A DNA stretch of 64,000 bases from Sphaerolaimus hirsutus (Eukaryota > Nematoda > Chromadorea > Monhysterida > Sphaerolaimidae). The notes under the pieces are model-generated. The model did not search any database. It saw nothing but the letters and a program-made list of their open reading frames with translations, and was not told the origin of the DNA. Of this stretch, positions 47,724 through 58,966 are shown piece after piece (positions within the stretch are counted from its first letter, which is position 1; every line of letters starts with the position of its first letter). A program made the translations under genes and the position numbers. Location: contig OZ038456.1 of the NCBI GenBank assembly GCA_964036195.1, positions 10,850,001 to 10,914,000 on the forward strand. Reading direction: 5' to 3'.

Positions 47724-48346
47724 TAAAGTCGGCGGACATTTCATCCTACATGATCGGAGAGTTAGAATTCGCTCGTGAATAGAGCGAACAACGAAATTTG
47801 TGTCCCACGCGGACGCTAGAAATTGAAAAAGAAAATCATATTAAAAGAAAAATGAACGTTTCGCTGCGTCCGTGCATGCCAAACCCTAGTTATCTACATT
47901 TTCAACGTTGCTCGTCAAGAATTTGACCGTTCAAACTACCGTTTTACCGTTCAAACTACCGTTTTTGTTTTTGTTTTATTTTTATTCGTTGGCTCCGTTC
48001 CAACAGAAGAGAACTTGGCAGCCGACCTAAATTTCGAAATCCGCTATTAATATGAATAGTATAGGCTCACAATAGCTATATAACCATGTATATAAACAAA
48101 AATAGCGATTATGAAGGTGGAAATTGGCAAAGCGAAGCAAATTTTAACGATTTTTAGCTAACTTTCAGTTTTCACTCTCATTTGTATAATACGCAACTGG
48201 TAACTGGGATAAGGGCCAAGTTTTCATACGCGACCCGATCTATTCCAATGGTTAAAATATTGCGTCACAATACCTAATGTTGTCATGCAATCTCCACTGG
48301 AGAGATTGATGCAAATGTTTGTAGGGCGATACGTCTGCCGACTTTA
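47724..48346. mobile_element. TAAAGTCGGC element, copy 2, at the BEL breakpoint
   Basis: Same element as 41694-42317. It directly abuts the broken 3' end of the BEL reverse transcriptase frame (which stops at 48355), while the sequence on its other side is not BEL. The BEL element was therefore cut at this point by insertion plus deletion, or by recombination. Confidence 0.85.
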
Positions 48347-48354
48347 CAGAACAA

Positions 48355-49371
48355 TCAGCAAACCATAGACAAGTGACAGATGTTTTGTTCTGGATATGTT
48401 TTGTCTTTGACGTCAATGCCAAAAGAGTGAAATGAGCGCGGAAATTTGATTTGACTAATGGACGAGAGATGTCGTTTCAAATCGTCCAGTAAGTCATCCA
48501 CCTCTGGGTCTTCAATGAGTTTGTCCCAGGCTGTGATATTGCACCTTTGAATTATTTGTGACACGCGAAATTTCAACTGAAATAACGCGGGCGCTGTGAT
48601 GCCAATAGGGTCATATGTTGAAGCCAGCAATTTGTTCAGATTGTGGCATGTAGCTGTGACAATGAGCGTAAAGTCTTTCTTTGGAGTTGGCAGCGCGATG
48701 GTGTCTTCGATGTGATCGTAAACAAGACCCATGACTTTGATATATTGTGACTGTTTCGGGTTGAGATCATCAGGTTTGATTTTCTCAGAAACAACACTCG
48801 AATTTGTCATCCATTCGCGCATGTTGAAGTTTGCTCTTGCAAAAACAGCTTTAATTAAACGATAGAGCTGGATTGCATATTTTTCATCATCTACGCTGAT
48901 AACTAAATTATCAACGTAAATGCTGTTGAGCAACAACTCCAATTTCGCTCGTTCATGTGAATCAGCGGGATGCATGGAAGCTAGTTCCGCTTCCAGGTGA
49001 TATTTGATAACAGTCGACAAAATGGATGGACTGCATGTGAGACCAAATAGCACCCTTGTGAATTGCATCATTTGAATGTTATCTTTGTGAGTCGGAATGG
49101 TGTCATCACGCAGCCAATAAAATTTTGTGAAAGCGCGTGATTTTGGGTGAAGAGCAATTTGTAAAAATGCTTTCTCGATATCTGCCAATAACACAACTTT
49201 TCCAGCTCTGAAGCGAAGCATTAATCCAAGCGCCAGTGGTGTGAGAACTGGGCCTCGAAATAAGCAATTGTTGAGACTTGGTTTGCCTGCAGAACCATCA
49301 TACACTATACAACATGTTGTTGATCTGCCAGGTGTGATGACAGGTTGATGCGGTAAGATGTGTTCTTGCAA
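48355..49371 (-). pseudogene. BEL/Pao reverse transcriptase fragment
   Basis: 338 codons with the family's VYDGSAGKPS, ADIEKAFLQI, FGLTCSPSIL and IYVDNL motifs, then TYDPIGITAP of the following segment. The active-site box is YVDN, not YVDD. The frame does not join the gag-protease frame: between the end of the latter (49398) and this frame some tens of expected residues are missing and the frame changes, consistent with a small internal deletion. The C-terminal RNase H and integrase are cut off at 48347. Confidence 0.85.
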
Positions 49372-49397
49372 ACCGTCTTGTGAACCATAGACGGGTT

Positions 49398-52166
49398 CTA
49401 TGACACCCTTGTGAAGTTGATCCGAAATGAATCTACGCTATAGCGTCCTGTTTCATGATCGAATGTAATTGATTCCAGAATAAACTGTTCCGCTATGTCG
49501 TCATCGTGTGACAATGGATCGTCTGTGATTCCTATTGACTCGAGACTGCGAAATTGAAATAATATCTCTTGACCAACAGCAACAGCTGATGATGCATGTG
49601 AACAGCATGAAACCATGAATTGATGTGGCATAGTGTCAGGTGTTGTGACAAATGACTGTGATGATGCATTTCCGCCAAACATCAATCCAAGTATTGACTC
49701 AACTACTATCAATCCAGATGGGAGTTCGACTTCTGTTGGTCGAATATCAAACTTCCAATAATAGTCTTGACCAATGACTACATCTGGTTGACATAGTTTG
49801 TGACAAAACTCATCAGTCATTTCTGTCAATTCAAGCGGTTCAGCGAATTGCTCTTGTGCATGTTTACCGTACACAACGTAAATGACTGTTTTGTCGTCTT
49901 GTGACAAAGGAGGCGGGCATGCATATGTTGCCAAATTATCGACCGCACGCAATGTGAGCGGGATTTGTAACATATTGCCCTGATTATCGACGTGTTTGTA
50001 AATAGGCATGACGGCCTTGATCAAAAACGTATTGACTGTGACTGGCATTTTTGTCGCAAACACGTTCATTTGAAGAACGACGTCTCCTTTGTTTTCAAAG
50101 TTATACTCATTTGCCACGGATGCTTTGATGTATGAATATTCGCATCCAGTGTCAAAGAATATTAACAAAGGGTCTGTGACTCGTTTTAACTCAGCGTCTT
50201 TATAAATTAATGAAGCCTGGGCCACTTGCAAACAAACAATAGGCGCAAAATCGAACTCACACTCTTGTTCGGCCTGCTGCCTAGTAGCGGCGTTTGGGTT
50301 ACTGTAACCCGCCTGTGCGCTCAGAACCTCCACCGTGGGCCTGTGACTTGGTTGAAGTGGCACCGACGATGACATCTGGTTCGGGTTGAGGTCTGGGTAG
50401 ACCTCGTACCGTTTCTGCTTGAAGCCGCGGATCTTGGCCTCGACGGTCTCCATGTCCATGCCGTCCTTGATGAGGCCGGCGCGGAGCGTCGTCCACAGCT
50501 CGTTTTCGCTGTGATACTTGCGCACTTCCTCCTGAGCTCTCGCCTGGAGCTCATTGGCAGGCTTCGGCCATTCGCCCATGTCCAGCGGGCTGTCCATGTC
50601 CATCTGGTACAGCGTCCGCTGTCCCCACCGAAAGTCGTCATCGTCCGGAGGGATGACGCGCGCGCTCATCGGTTCCGTGTGTGAAGGCGGATACGATGGC
50701 GGCGCTTGTGACGAAGCCACGCCCGTTGTGATAACCTGAGCGTTGACAAAATTAGCGCTCGTTGCTGTGACAAAGGCTTTAATTTGTGAATTGTTTACCT
50801 GACGCCGTGCAGGTGTCGGTCTGTTAGGACAGAACGCCCCGTGATGCTGATTGATCTGGCGACAATAGTAGCAACTCAATCGTTGAGTGCACTGCGCTGT
50901 CGGATGACCTCTGCGTGTGCACCGCGTGCACACTTCGCCCAAAGCTTGCAGCCGTTCGATGCGCTCTTTCGGTGTGACGTATTGAGGGCAATCAACGCTG
51001 TAGTGCTCTTTATTGCCACAGAACAGGCATTCGAATTTTGGCTTGCGGAAATCAGCAGCAGGTTGTGAGAACTGCTTTTGATTAGCCGCTCCGTTCGCTG
51101 GAGTTCTGGGAGGTTGTGTGGAATTTTTAATTTTTCCTTGTTGTTTACCAACGTTAGCATTTGTACCAGCAAAAGCAACCGTGTTGTGAATAGGTTTTTG
51201 CTTAGAAAAAGTATTTTGTGATTTATTTCCCTTTTTCTTTTGCTGTTGCCAACCACCTCCACTTTGTGGCTTTTTTGATGATGAATTTTGTGATTTCTGA
51301 ACAACATTTGTAGATTGTGAACCTTGCTGTTCAGTTTTCATCGCATCTAACCGAGCACGAGCAATGGTAGATAATGCATCAACAAACCTGACGACTGTGA
51401 GTTCTGTGTCATCGGTTGCCACAGTGCGCATCGAGTTCCGGTGTTCTTCTGCGACGGCAAGAACAATATTATCGGGGAGGTAACCTCGAATTATTCTTAA
51501 AACGGCACCAGAATCGACACTTTCGCCCCTTTCTTTTAGTTGATTGAGAGTTGACAAAAGGGTTCTTGTGAAATTTGTGAGGGAATCTCCTCTCGATGAA
51601 GGCTTTTCGAGTGAATACAATTTATCCCACAGGGCTGATTGTACCCTTTGCGTTTCACCAAAGTTTGACTTTAACATGGTGACCACTGTGATGTAGTCGC
51701 GACCATCACCTTTTAATCCGGCCAGCAGTTCTGCTGCTGGACCGGTGAGGCTGAGCTTGAGGTACGTATATTTCATACCGTTTGACAAAGTAGCTCGGTC
51801 GTGAATTTGAGCTCGAAAAATTTCCCACCAAGCTGCCCATTCTAATGGATCGCCACGGAACTTGGCAAGCTCGATTTTAGGCAACTTTAACAAAGTTTCC
51901 GGTTGTGAAGGTTGAGAACTACTTCCCGTTGTGACATTAAGGAGTGGTTGTGAAGGGGGTTGAGTAGTTAAATCAACAGTGGACTGACCTTTCATGGAAA
52001 GTATCAACCTTTCCGTGGATTTGATTTGCGCTTTGGCGAACGCCATTTTCGATTCCAGCTCGTCCATGAGCATCGTCGCGTTGTTCGAGCCCGAATAGAG
52101 CGCGCGTTCCAATTTTGCTGTGGCGCTCTTTGCTTCTTTGGCCGTACCGTCTTCGTCTCTGTCCAA
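49398..52166 (-). CDS. BEL/Pao gag-protease polyprotein segment
   Basis: 922 codons. In order: a coiled-coil-like N-terminus, the DUF1759 gag region (LPKIELAKFRGDPLEW), a Gln/Ser-rich linker, three Cys/His zinc knuckles (CLFCGNKEHYSVDC, CTRCTRRGHPTAQC, CYYCRQINQHHGAFC, about plus-strand 50830-51040), and a retroviral-type aspartic protease with FFDTGCEYSYI (about 50130-50165). Gag would form particles and bind RNA; the protease would cut the polyprotein. The segment ends prematurely at 49398. Its true start lies at 54473: the hAT-like insertion splits it, and the frame continues across it once one 8-bp target copy is discounted. Confidence 0.88.
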   Translation of the reverse strand: MDRDEDGTAKEAKSATAKLERALYSGSNNATMLMDELESKMAFAKAQIKSTERLILSMKGQSTVDLTTQPPSQPLLNVTTGSSSQPSQPETLLKLPKIELAKFRGDPLEWAAWWEIFRAQIHDRATLSNGMKYTYLKLSLTGPAAELLAGLKGDGRDYITVVTMLKSNFGETQRVQSALWDKLYSLEKPSSRGDSLTNFTRTLLSTLNQLKERGESVDSGAVLRIIRGYLPDNIVLAVAEEHRNSMRTVATDDTELTVVRFVDALSTIARARLDAMKTEQQGSQSTNVVQKSQNSSSKKPQSGGGWQQQKKKGNKSQNTFSKQKPIHNTVAFAGTNANVGKQQGKIKNSTQPPRTPANGAANQKQFSQPAADFRKPKFECLFCGNKEHYSVDCPQYVTPKERIERLQALGEVCTRCTRRGHPTAQCTQRLSCYYCRQINQHHGAFCPNRPTPARRQVNNSQIKAFVTATSANFVNAQVITTGVASSQAPPSYPPSHTEPMSARVIPPDDDDFRWGQRTLYQMDMDSPLDMGEWPKPANELQARAQEEVRKYHSENELWTTLRAGLIKDGMDMETVEAKIRGFKQKRYEVYPDLNPNQMSSSVPLQPSHRPTVEVLSAQAGYSNPNAATRQQAEQECEFDFAPIVCLQVAQASLIYKDAELKRVTDPLLIFFDTGCEYSYIKASVANEYNFENKGDVVLQMNVFATKMPVTVNTFLIKAVMPIYKHVDNQGNMLQIPLTLRAVDNLATYACPPPLSQDDKTVIYVVYGKHAQEQFAEPLELTEMTDEFCHKLCQPDVVIGQDYYWKFDIRPTEVELPSGLIVVESILGLMFGGNASSQSFVTTPDTMPHQFMVSCCSHASSAVAVGQEILFQFRSLESIGITDDPLSHDDDIAEQFILESITFDHETGRYSVDSFRINFTRVS

Positions 52167-52168
52167 GC

Positions 52169-54140
52169 TAGGGTGTCAAATTTCCGTTTCCGTTTTCCGT
52201 TTCCGCCTTTCCGCAGGAAAATTTTTTACCTTTCCGTTTTCCGTTTTCCGGCAGCCGAAAAATGTTTACCTTTCCGTTTTCCGTTTTCCGGCAGCCGACA
52301 AATTTTTACCTTTCCGTTTTCCGTTTTCCGGCAGCTGAAAGTTTTTTACCTTTCTGTTTCTGTTTTTCCGGCCCATTTTTCCGTTTTCCGGCTGAAAAAT
52401 TTTTACCTTTCCGTTTCCGTTTTACCAGGCCATTTTTCCATTTTCTGGCTCGATTTTCAGTTTTCTGGCATTTTTCCATTGTTTTTCCAATCTGTATTTA
52501 TCTTCAATTGGCTCATTCCATTGTGTTGTTTTTGTCTCTTGGAGCAGCATTGACAACTGGGATTTCAGGGTCAGTGAAACAGGTGCTGTGAACCCAATTG
52601 GGTCATATGCTGACACCAATAATTTATTCAAGTTTCATCTGGTTGGTGTTGTGATGCTGTCAATTTGCAATTTTGGTGTTGATATTGCCAGCAAGTCCAT
52701 TCGGTGATTTTATTTCATGCCCATTACTGCGACAATTTTATTCACCTTTGGACTGCTGTCGTTTTCTGCTATTTCATTCATGACTGATCTGGAGTTTGAC
52801 AGCCATTCCCTCATGTTCATAGAACATTGGTTAAATAAAGCTTTTACTTTGTAATATAGTTCTAAAGCTTCAACTTCATTCGTGACACTCATGATGAAGT
52901 TATTGACGTAAATGTTGTTTATTATCATTGCCAACTGGTTTCATTCCCCTTCATTTTCTTCATATTCACTCATGTTGTTTATTGTCACATTTAAATGGTA
53001 TTTTATGACTGCTCCCAAAATTGCTGGGCTGCAGACAAGTCCAAACAGTATGCATTTAAAACGATGTACTATTAAGTTATTTTCAGTTACTGGTTTTGAG
53101 GCATCTTTCAGCCAAAAAAATCGTGTGTAGTCTCTAGGTTGGTCATGCAATCCTATTTGCAAAAATGCCTTTTCAATATTGGCAATTAATGCTAGATTGC
53201 CTGCCCTGAACCTCAGGAGTAGGCCCAGTGCTAATGGTGTTGTAATTGGTAATCTAAAAAGGCACTCGTTGAAACTGGGCTTACCTGCCGACCCATCGTA
53301 CACGATTCTGCATGATGTCGATTTGCCCGGCGTGATTACTGGCTGGTGTGGCAGGTAATGAATCCCCTCGTTGTCTGTTTTGTCGTCACAGATCTCAATT
53401 ATTCCCTTTTCCAGTTGGTCATCCAAAACTTTCTGGTATTGTTCAAATAAGTTTGGATCTTTGTTGAATCTTCTTATCAGTGATTTAAACCGCACCAAGG
53501 CTTCTGCTTTTCCCGTGGGCAGGTCACTGATACTCTCTTTATACGGCCAGTCAATATAGTATCATTTGTTGTTGTTGTTGAATTTTATGCTATTTATTAT
53601 CATCTCCTCTGCAATGTTGTCATCAATTGCATAGGGGTCATCAGTGATTCCCACTGCTTCTAGACTGTGAAATTGTCGTAGTGTTTCCTTTCCTATGGCC
53701 ACTATGGCTACTTTTTGATGATTTTTTGTTGGTTCAGTTAAGCTTGAACTACAAGTGAAGTTACAGGCATGATCCATAGTTGCAGAATGTACAGCTACCA
53801 GCATCAAAGCCAAACAGGCAAACCTGCATGCAGGTTTTCCTTCTGCAAATTTGTCTATTACCGTGCTAATTTCACTTAATTTTTTTCCGTTTCCGTGAAA
53901 ATTTTGCTTTCCGTTTTCCGTTTTCCGGCATTTCATTTTTCCGTTTTCCGTTTTCCGGCCGACAATTTTTTTTTACCTTTCCGTTTTCCGTTTTCCGCTG
54001 AGTGAAATTTTTTTACCTTTCCGTTTTCCGTTTTCCGGCAGAAATTTTTTTTTACCTTTCCGTTTTCCGTTTTCCGTAAAGTGAAAAATTTTTACCTTTC
54101 CGTTTTCCGTTTTCCGTAAAAAAAATTTTTTGACACCCTA
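52169..54140. mobile_element. hAT-like element, TTTCCG arms, carrying a BEL fragment
   Basis: Starts TAGGGTGTCAAATTTCC and ends TTTTTTTGACACCCTA; flanked by the 8-bp direct repeat GTCCAAGC (52161-52168 and 54141-54148). The arms are about 310 and 270 bp of TTTCCGTTTTCCGGC motifs, in the same orientation at both ends rather than mirrored. The cargo of about 1.4 kb is a piece of a BEL/Pao pol gene different from the one it entered. No transposase. Confidence 0.92.
52500..53870 (-). pseudogene. Captured BEL/Pao reverse transcriptase fragment
   Basis: Minus-strand pieces: the region before the reverse transcriptase and its N-terminal part (53870-52941, with VYDGSAGKPS and ANIEKAFLQIGL), a middle part (52934-52710, with INNIYVNNF) and a later part (to about 52500, with AYDPIGFTAP). 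Frameshifts separate them. It differs at many residues from the host BEL copy (YVNN against YVDN), so it comes from another lineage and did not arise by local duplication. Its ends merge into the arm motifs. Confidence 0.85.
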
Positions 54141-54473
54141 GTCCAAGCTTGTGATGTAGCTTTGAACGATGGATGTGAATCGTTCCATCGCTATGGACAG
54201 GTCCGAGCGTTTCATCTCGGCTTGATAGACGTAGGCTTGAAGCAATTCTAATATGTCCTCCGCCGCACGCAAATTTGCTGCGGCGGGTTGTGACTCGTCC
54301 GTGACGACTCTAGGAATCGGTTTTTGTGTGAATCGCAATATGCCATTGCGAACTCCAGTCAACGCCCGGCTGTGCTGAGTCAACGGATGGGTTGTGTCGG
54401 CCTCATCTATGTTGCTCGTAGGCATAGCTGAAGCAGCCGGTGCGCCGCGTTGAGCGCGTAAGCGTTCGTCCAT
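54138..54473 (-). CDS. BEL/Pao gag N-terminus, separated by an insertion
   Basis: 111 codons from ATG (54473), Ala/Ser/Thr-rich at first, then a helical segment (LRAAEDILELLQAYVYQAEM). It ends just past the right border of the hAT-like element. I take this as the start of the gag frame at 52166, because the frame is the same on both sides once the insertion and one 8-bp target copy are discounted, and because the primer site lies 240 bp upstream. Confidence 0.75.
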   Translation of the reverse strand: MDERLRAQRGAPAASAMPTSNIDEADTTHPLTQHSRALTGVRNGILRFTQKPIPRVVTDESQPAAANLRAAEDILELLQAYVYQAEMKRSDLSIAMERFTSIVQSYITSLD

Positions 54474-54715
54474 AGCAATGTTCGATCGATAGATTGCTTA
54501 TTAGCAAAAGTGGTAGCTAGCTGTGAACGAAATAAAATAATAAAAATAAATATTTCGTCACTTGTGAATTGTACTTAAAATCGTATGTAAATACACGCGT
54601 TACTAACGATTTTGCGTCCAAAACCATATTCCCGTAACCTCGTGCTGTGACAAACAATTTCCAATGAAATTTCACGTGAGACAACTTAATTAGAGTGACA
54701 AATTAGTTAATTAGT

Positions 54716-54734
54716 CACCCTGCTTGCTGCGCCA
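54716..54734 (-). promoter_or_regulatory. Probable tRNA primer-binding site of the BEL element
   Basis: On the minus strand TGGCGCAGCAAGC begins directly after a CA that would end the LTR, as expected for a site complementary to a tRNA 3' end (CCA gives TGG). I cannot name the tRNA. Confidence 0.5.
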
Positions 54735-55588
54735 TGTAAAAAAATACGGAACTAGTTGAATTGACTTGTGAACGAGCTCCTATTCCTAACCTAGGAAGAG
54801 GACAAATGTGAACGGATGAATTGTGACGTGAAGCGTCGTCTCTTAGTTGACGTTCCGTTATTTTATCAATGTGATTAGTTGAGTTGAAGTGAATTGACGT
54901 GAGTTAGTGTGAAGCAATATTTAGATTGTTTCCAAAAGAGTTTGACGAACGTTTTTATTTAGACAATTAAATACCAAGAGATAAATGTAAATAAAAGATA
55001 CCAAAAGAAAGGAATTAATTTACAACTAAATTAATTACTTAAATGAAACGTAAATTGAACATAAATTACCGAAGAAATAAGGCAATTTAAAGAAGGCACT
55101 TAATTACGACAAAAAGGCGATAATTAAGTGGCGCGGTTGTGAATAAAGCACCTTAACTAGCGCGGGTGTGAATAAAGCACCTTAACTAGCGCGGGTGTGA
55201 ATAAAGCACTAAGGTGACTTAAAGCACCAAGGGTTAAAACTTAGCACCAAAAAATAAGCGACTTAATAAAGGTGACAACGGCGCTTATTTAGATCCTAGG
55301 AAGAGATTTGTGTGAAGTTGACGAGGTTGCAAACACTGCTGATTTTAGCTGTGAGATCGGCTTTTAAGGGCCAGACCGATGGCGACTAGCTTGGCGCCAA
55401 TCGGTCGGCTCTAATCTCCGATTTTTACCCAACATTTCCAATTGTGAAAGTTCAACCCTTGCCCGCTCGCTCTTCCGATGAAAAGCGAGCTAAACTGGCA
55501 AGATAGCAAAAATGTGAGACAAGCCAGACAGCATTTGAAATAGCGCGCGGGCCCGGCCCCTCGCTTGGGGCGGGCCCACCGCTTAACA
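54735..55588 (-). repeat. Candidate LTR of the BEL element
   Basis: The right limit on the minus strand (CA at 54736-54735) is set by the primer site. The other limit is proposed at TGTTAAGCGGTGGGCC (55588), giving 854 bp with TG...CA ends. The second LTR is lost, so the limits cannot be checked here. It holds a 30-bp tandem motif (TGTGAATAAAGCACCTTAAC, plus strand 55138-55210) and a GC-rich stretch near the proposed start. Confidence 0.35.
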
Positions 55589-56098
55589 TAAACATGTCGG
55601 CGTATTTGCGTGCTGCTTGTCAAGGAAATGTGGCGGAATGTGAGCAATGACTAAGATCTAAATATGTGAGCAACGTAAAGCGCACATTGTAAACATGATC
55701 GCTTGAGATATTAAATGGTGAATGTGAAGATGTTAAAAGGTGGAATGTAAATTGAAAAGGAATATTGATAAATTGAAATTAACTAAATATAAAAGCGAAC
55801 ATAAGAACGTCAACTTAAATATTAAAAGTTTTACATTTTACAATAATGTTACACCGAATTTTTGTCCAAAACCACTAATTTCATACTCCTCGGTAGATTT
55901 TAACTTTCAAAATCACTAGTTCATGTGTTTTTGCTTATTTTCAGCTATTTTTTGTCCTATGTGTGCTTATATACCTATTTTTGTGTAGTCATAAAGCACA
56001 ATATATCTAGTATGAGTGATTTTCTCAGTGATTTTATTTTCAAATTTCAAAAATATATAAAAAAATGTATCACTCAGAATTTAAAAAAAATATAAATA
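55589..56098. other. AT-rich sequence, nothing recognised
   Basis: Between the candidate LTR and the next C/G-run element. I see no open frame of note, no inverted repeat and no splice-flanked exon. The first 100 bp could still belong to the BEL element if its LTR is longer than proposed. Confidence 0.4.
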
Positions 56099-56560
56099 CC
56101 GTATTTCCTCGAAATACCCCCCGGGGGGTGATTGTTTCATAGTGGTCCCGAGAGGGGGGGGTTAAACGAGGGGGGGGGTATTTCGAGGGGGGGGGGGTTA
56201 ATGTTTCACAAGAAAATTTTTGAAAACCAAGTACGAAATTGTCGTCTGAAACGTACGCAGACGTCGAAAAATGCAACAAAAACCGCCATTTATAAGGTTC
56301 TGTAGACTAATATTAGTATGTAGATGGTATGTACACTGTTCTAACGTGACACCGACATTGTTTTAACGTGTGTTCTGCAGTACACTGAACACCAACTACA
56401 GTTATTGTCATGTACGTTCCCTTCACACTCAATTTGGGGGGGGGGGTATTTCGAGGGGGGGGGGGGTGATTGTTTCATAGTGGTCTCGAGAGGGGGGGGG
56501 GGGTCAAACGAGGGGGGGGGGGGGTATTTCAAGGGGGGGGGGTATTTCGAGGAAATACGG
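56099..56560. mobile_element. TA-flanked element with C/G-run ends, copy 2
   Basis: Same ends (CCGTATTTCCTCGAAATAC) and interior as 27297-27747, flanked by TA at 56097-56098 and 56561-56562. The two copies differ mainly in the length of the G runs. Confidence 0.87.
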
Positions 56561-57106
56561 TATATATAAATCACAGGTTATTTACATTTATTGTGATTTT
56601 CGAAAATATAAATCACAGGTTATTTTTTGAATGCTATCTGCAATGAGACATAGCTGATGAAACGCTCACGTGGTGCCTAGCGCACTGTGAAAAAAATGGT
56701 TGGGAAATGACACGTTGCCAAAAAATGCAACGTCGAAAAACTACTAAAAACGTAGGAATGAATCAATGAACGAATGTTGCAGTGACACTTTTTAGTTTGT
56801 GTATTTAGGTTTAAAAAGGTTTACCACTACGAGTATACTTTCACGCTCTGTTTAATTCACTTAAAAGCTGCTAATTATCAAGTATGCTCGGCGAACCGCA
56901 AAGTATGCGCAGAATCCTACCATACGTTGATGAATAAAATCTTGTGATAAATTTCGTGATTTATTATTTCATAGTAAAAACGAAATATTATGATGAAACA
57001 ACTGTATAAACTTTTGGTTCACTATTAAGATGGGTTACATACGGTAGGTTTCCATACTAAGTGTGATGTCCGCCGAGTATAAACGATATCACTACAACCA
57101 CACATC

Positions 57107-58288
57107 CAACGATGGAAAAAACACAGAAATTGAACACAGAAACTCATTGAGTTTCTGTGTTTTTGTTTTACACAGAAACACGGAAACTCGTAAATTTTGA
57201 AAAACTCAAAACTCAAATGAGTTTTTTTTTTGAAGAACACAGAAACACAGAAACACGGAAACACAGAAAAGTTTTTTGAGTTTTTGTTTTTTTTTTCAGC
57301 GAAGCGGTTGAATTCACATTAATTCAGTTAAACTAAACAAGATAAGATAAGCATCTATAGTATGTAAATATTTATGTACCTACATAATGTATTCATATTT
57401 TATAATGGTACAAAAAAGAAATTCAAGATGGCATGCACATCTCATGGTGGATTTGACAATTTAAGTTTCAACATTTAAGTATACCTTATTACCTTGAATT
57501 AACCCCCCCCCCCCTTGAATTAACTCCCCTGAAAATGGACTGGTGAAATATCAAGCCCCGCCCCCCTCGAAATAGCCCCCTCCGGGATGATGTACATCAT
57601 GTATCCAATGTACATGATGTATTTATTACTGCTAATTTGCATCGCAGCCACACATAGACTGTACTAGGTTGTGTAGCTATCTACATGTTTATTTCAAATA
57701 TATCCTGTTTGTACACATTTATAACCTGTTTTGGGTATGTAAATGCCTACTATTTTCTATGATCCTTACAAAACTTTCTGACGACATAATAATGCCCATG
57801 GGGGTATTTCGAGGTAATATGGTAGTTGTAGTTCAAATCAATTCCGTAGTCTTCCATACAGTGCACATCCATTGAAGAATTTTGGAGTACTGCGTAAATT
57901 GTTGTTTCTGGGCATTTTGTTGCTGGTGTTGTGATGTTGATGTCCTCATTGTGGACATTTATATGGACTTTTTTGACACTTGAATGAATAAACAAACGTT
58001 ATGTGGGGTTAAAACATGTGCAAAACCAATATTTTATAAGAAAACCACTGTTTCCAGATCGAAATGCTGTAAATCAAAATTTTTTTGGGGAAAACTCTAA
58101 TTTTTTGGAAAAAAAACTCGAGTTTTTTAGAAAAAAACTCAAAAAACTCAAGTTTTTACAAAAAACACAGAAATAAAAACAGAGTTACTCAAGTTTTTTT
58201 CAAGAAAAAAACTCAAAACACAGGTATTCATTTTTAAAAAACTCAAAACACAGAAAGTGTTTTTTTTTGGAGAACTTACCCATCGTTG
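57107..58288. mobile_element. hAT-like element, ACACAGAAAACTC arms
   Basis: Starts CAACGATGGAAAAAACACAG and ends ACTTACCCATCGTTG; flanked by the 8-bp direct repeat CACACATC (57099-57106 and 58289-58296). The arms are AAACACAGAAAC and AAAACTCAAAA motifs. The cargo includes the C-run element at 57483-57822 and a minus-strand 81-codon frame with no recognised domain. No transposase. Confidence 0.85.
57483..57822. mobile_element. C-run element with GAATTAACC ends
   Basis: The left end ACCTTATTACCTTGAATTAACC is mirrored by GGTATTTCGAGGTAATATGGT at the right, with C runs inside. A third end-variant of the CCGTATTTCCTCGAAATAC type, nested in the hAT-like element at 57107-58288. The limits are approximate. 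Confidence 0.65.
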
Positions 58289-58966
58289 CACACATCTTCT
58301 ACAAAAATATAGGGCCTTTCCATCATAGTTGTTAAAGCGTATTACTCGATAAATACGGATACTCCAGTACTGCGTAAATATGTTTATGTTTCCTCCCGAA
58401 AAAATACCGGTACTCACTTACTCGCGTACTTTTTGAAAGTACGCGAGTACAGAAAACGTATTTCAAACAGGTTCTTATAGGCTTTTTCAAGGCATAAAAA
58501 GGAAAGAAATGGTAAAAAAAATAGGAACAAAATATCCAAAATGGCATAAAAATAGGCAAAAACACATTTAATAGTTAACTTGATGGTAAAAAAGTTCAAA
58601 AATTAGTGATTTTGAGCGAAATCCAGATATGGTTATGATTCAACACTTACAGTTATATCAGATAGGTGGCAGTACTGATTGATGTTACGTTAGCCATAGA
58701 ATGGCCGTGGATGTGGAACCATCATAATGAATTATAAGTGGCGATTTCAGCTGACTTATATGTCCATCCACTGCTATGTCAACTCGGAGTGAATATCGGT
58801 GTTTGTCCAACATTTGTAACTTAAAGAGAAGTTGGGCTTTTAGTATTGCTTTTATAATATTGTCAGAGAAGGCTGTAAGTGTCTTTTTCACACTGTGATA
58901 GTAGTGGTAGCATATTGTCATGGTATTATTCACCACACCGATATATGACAGTTTATTATTAAATAC

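Larger units (their letters stand above)
48347..55588 (-). mobile_element. BEL/Pao LTR retrotransposon, truncated and interrupted
   Basis: Read on the minus strand: candidate LTR 55588-54735, primer site, gag start 54473-54138, hAT-like insertion 54140-52169, rest of gag and protease 52166-49398, reverse transcriptase 49371-48355, then loss. RNase H, integrase and the second LTR are missing. BEL/Pao elements copy themselves through reverse transcription and are integrated by their own integrase; this copy cannot do so. Gag and protease frames are otherwise well kept, so the copy is not very old. Confidence 0.85.

Noticed and set aside
58330-58460. Another hAT-like element with ACTCG/GTACTC motifs
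   Set aside because: Motifs such as GCGAGTAC and TACTCGCG repeat a few times, but I could not find paired ends or an 8-bp duplication.
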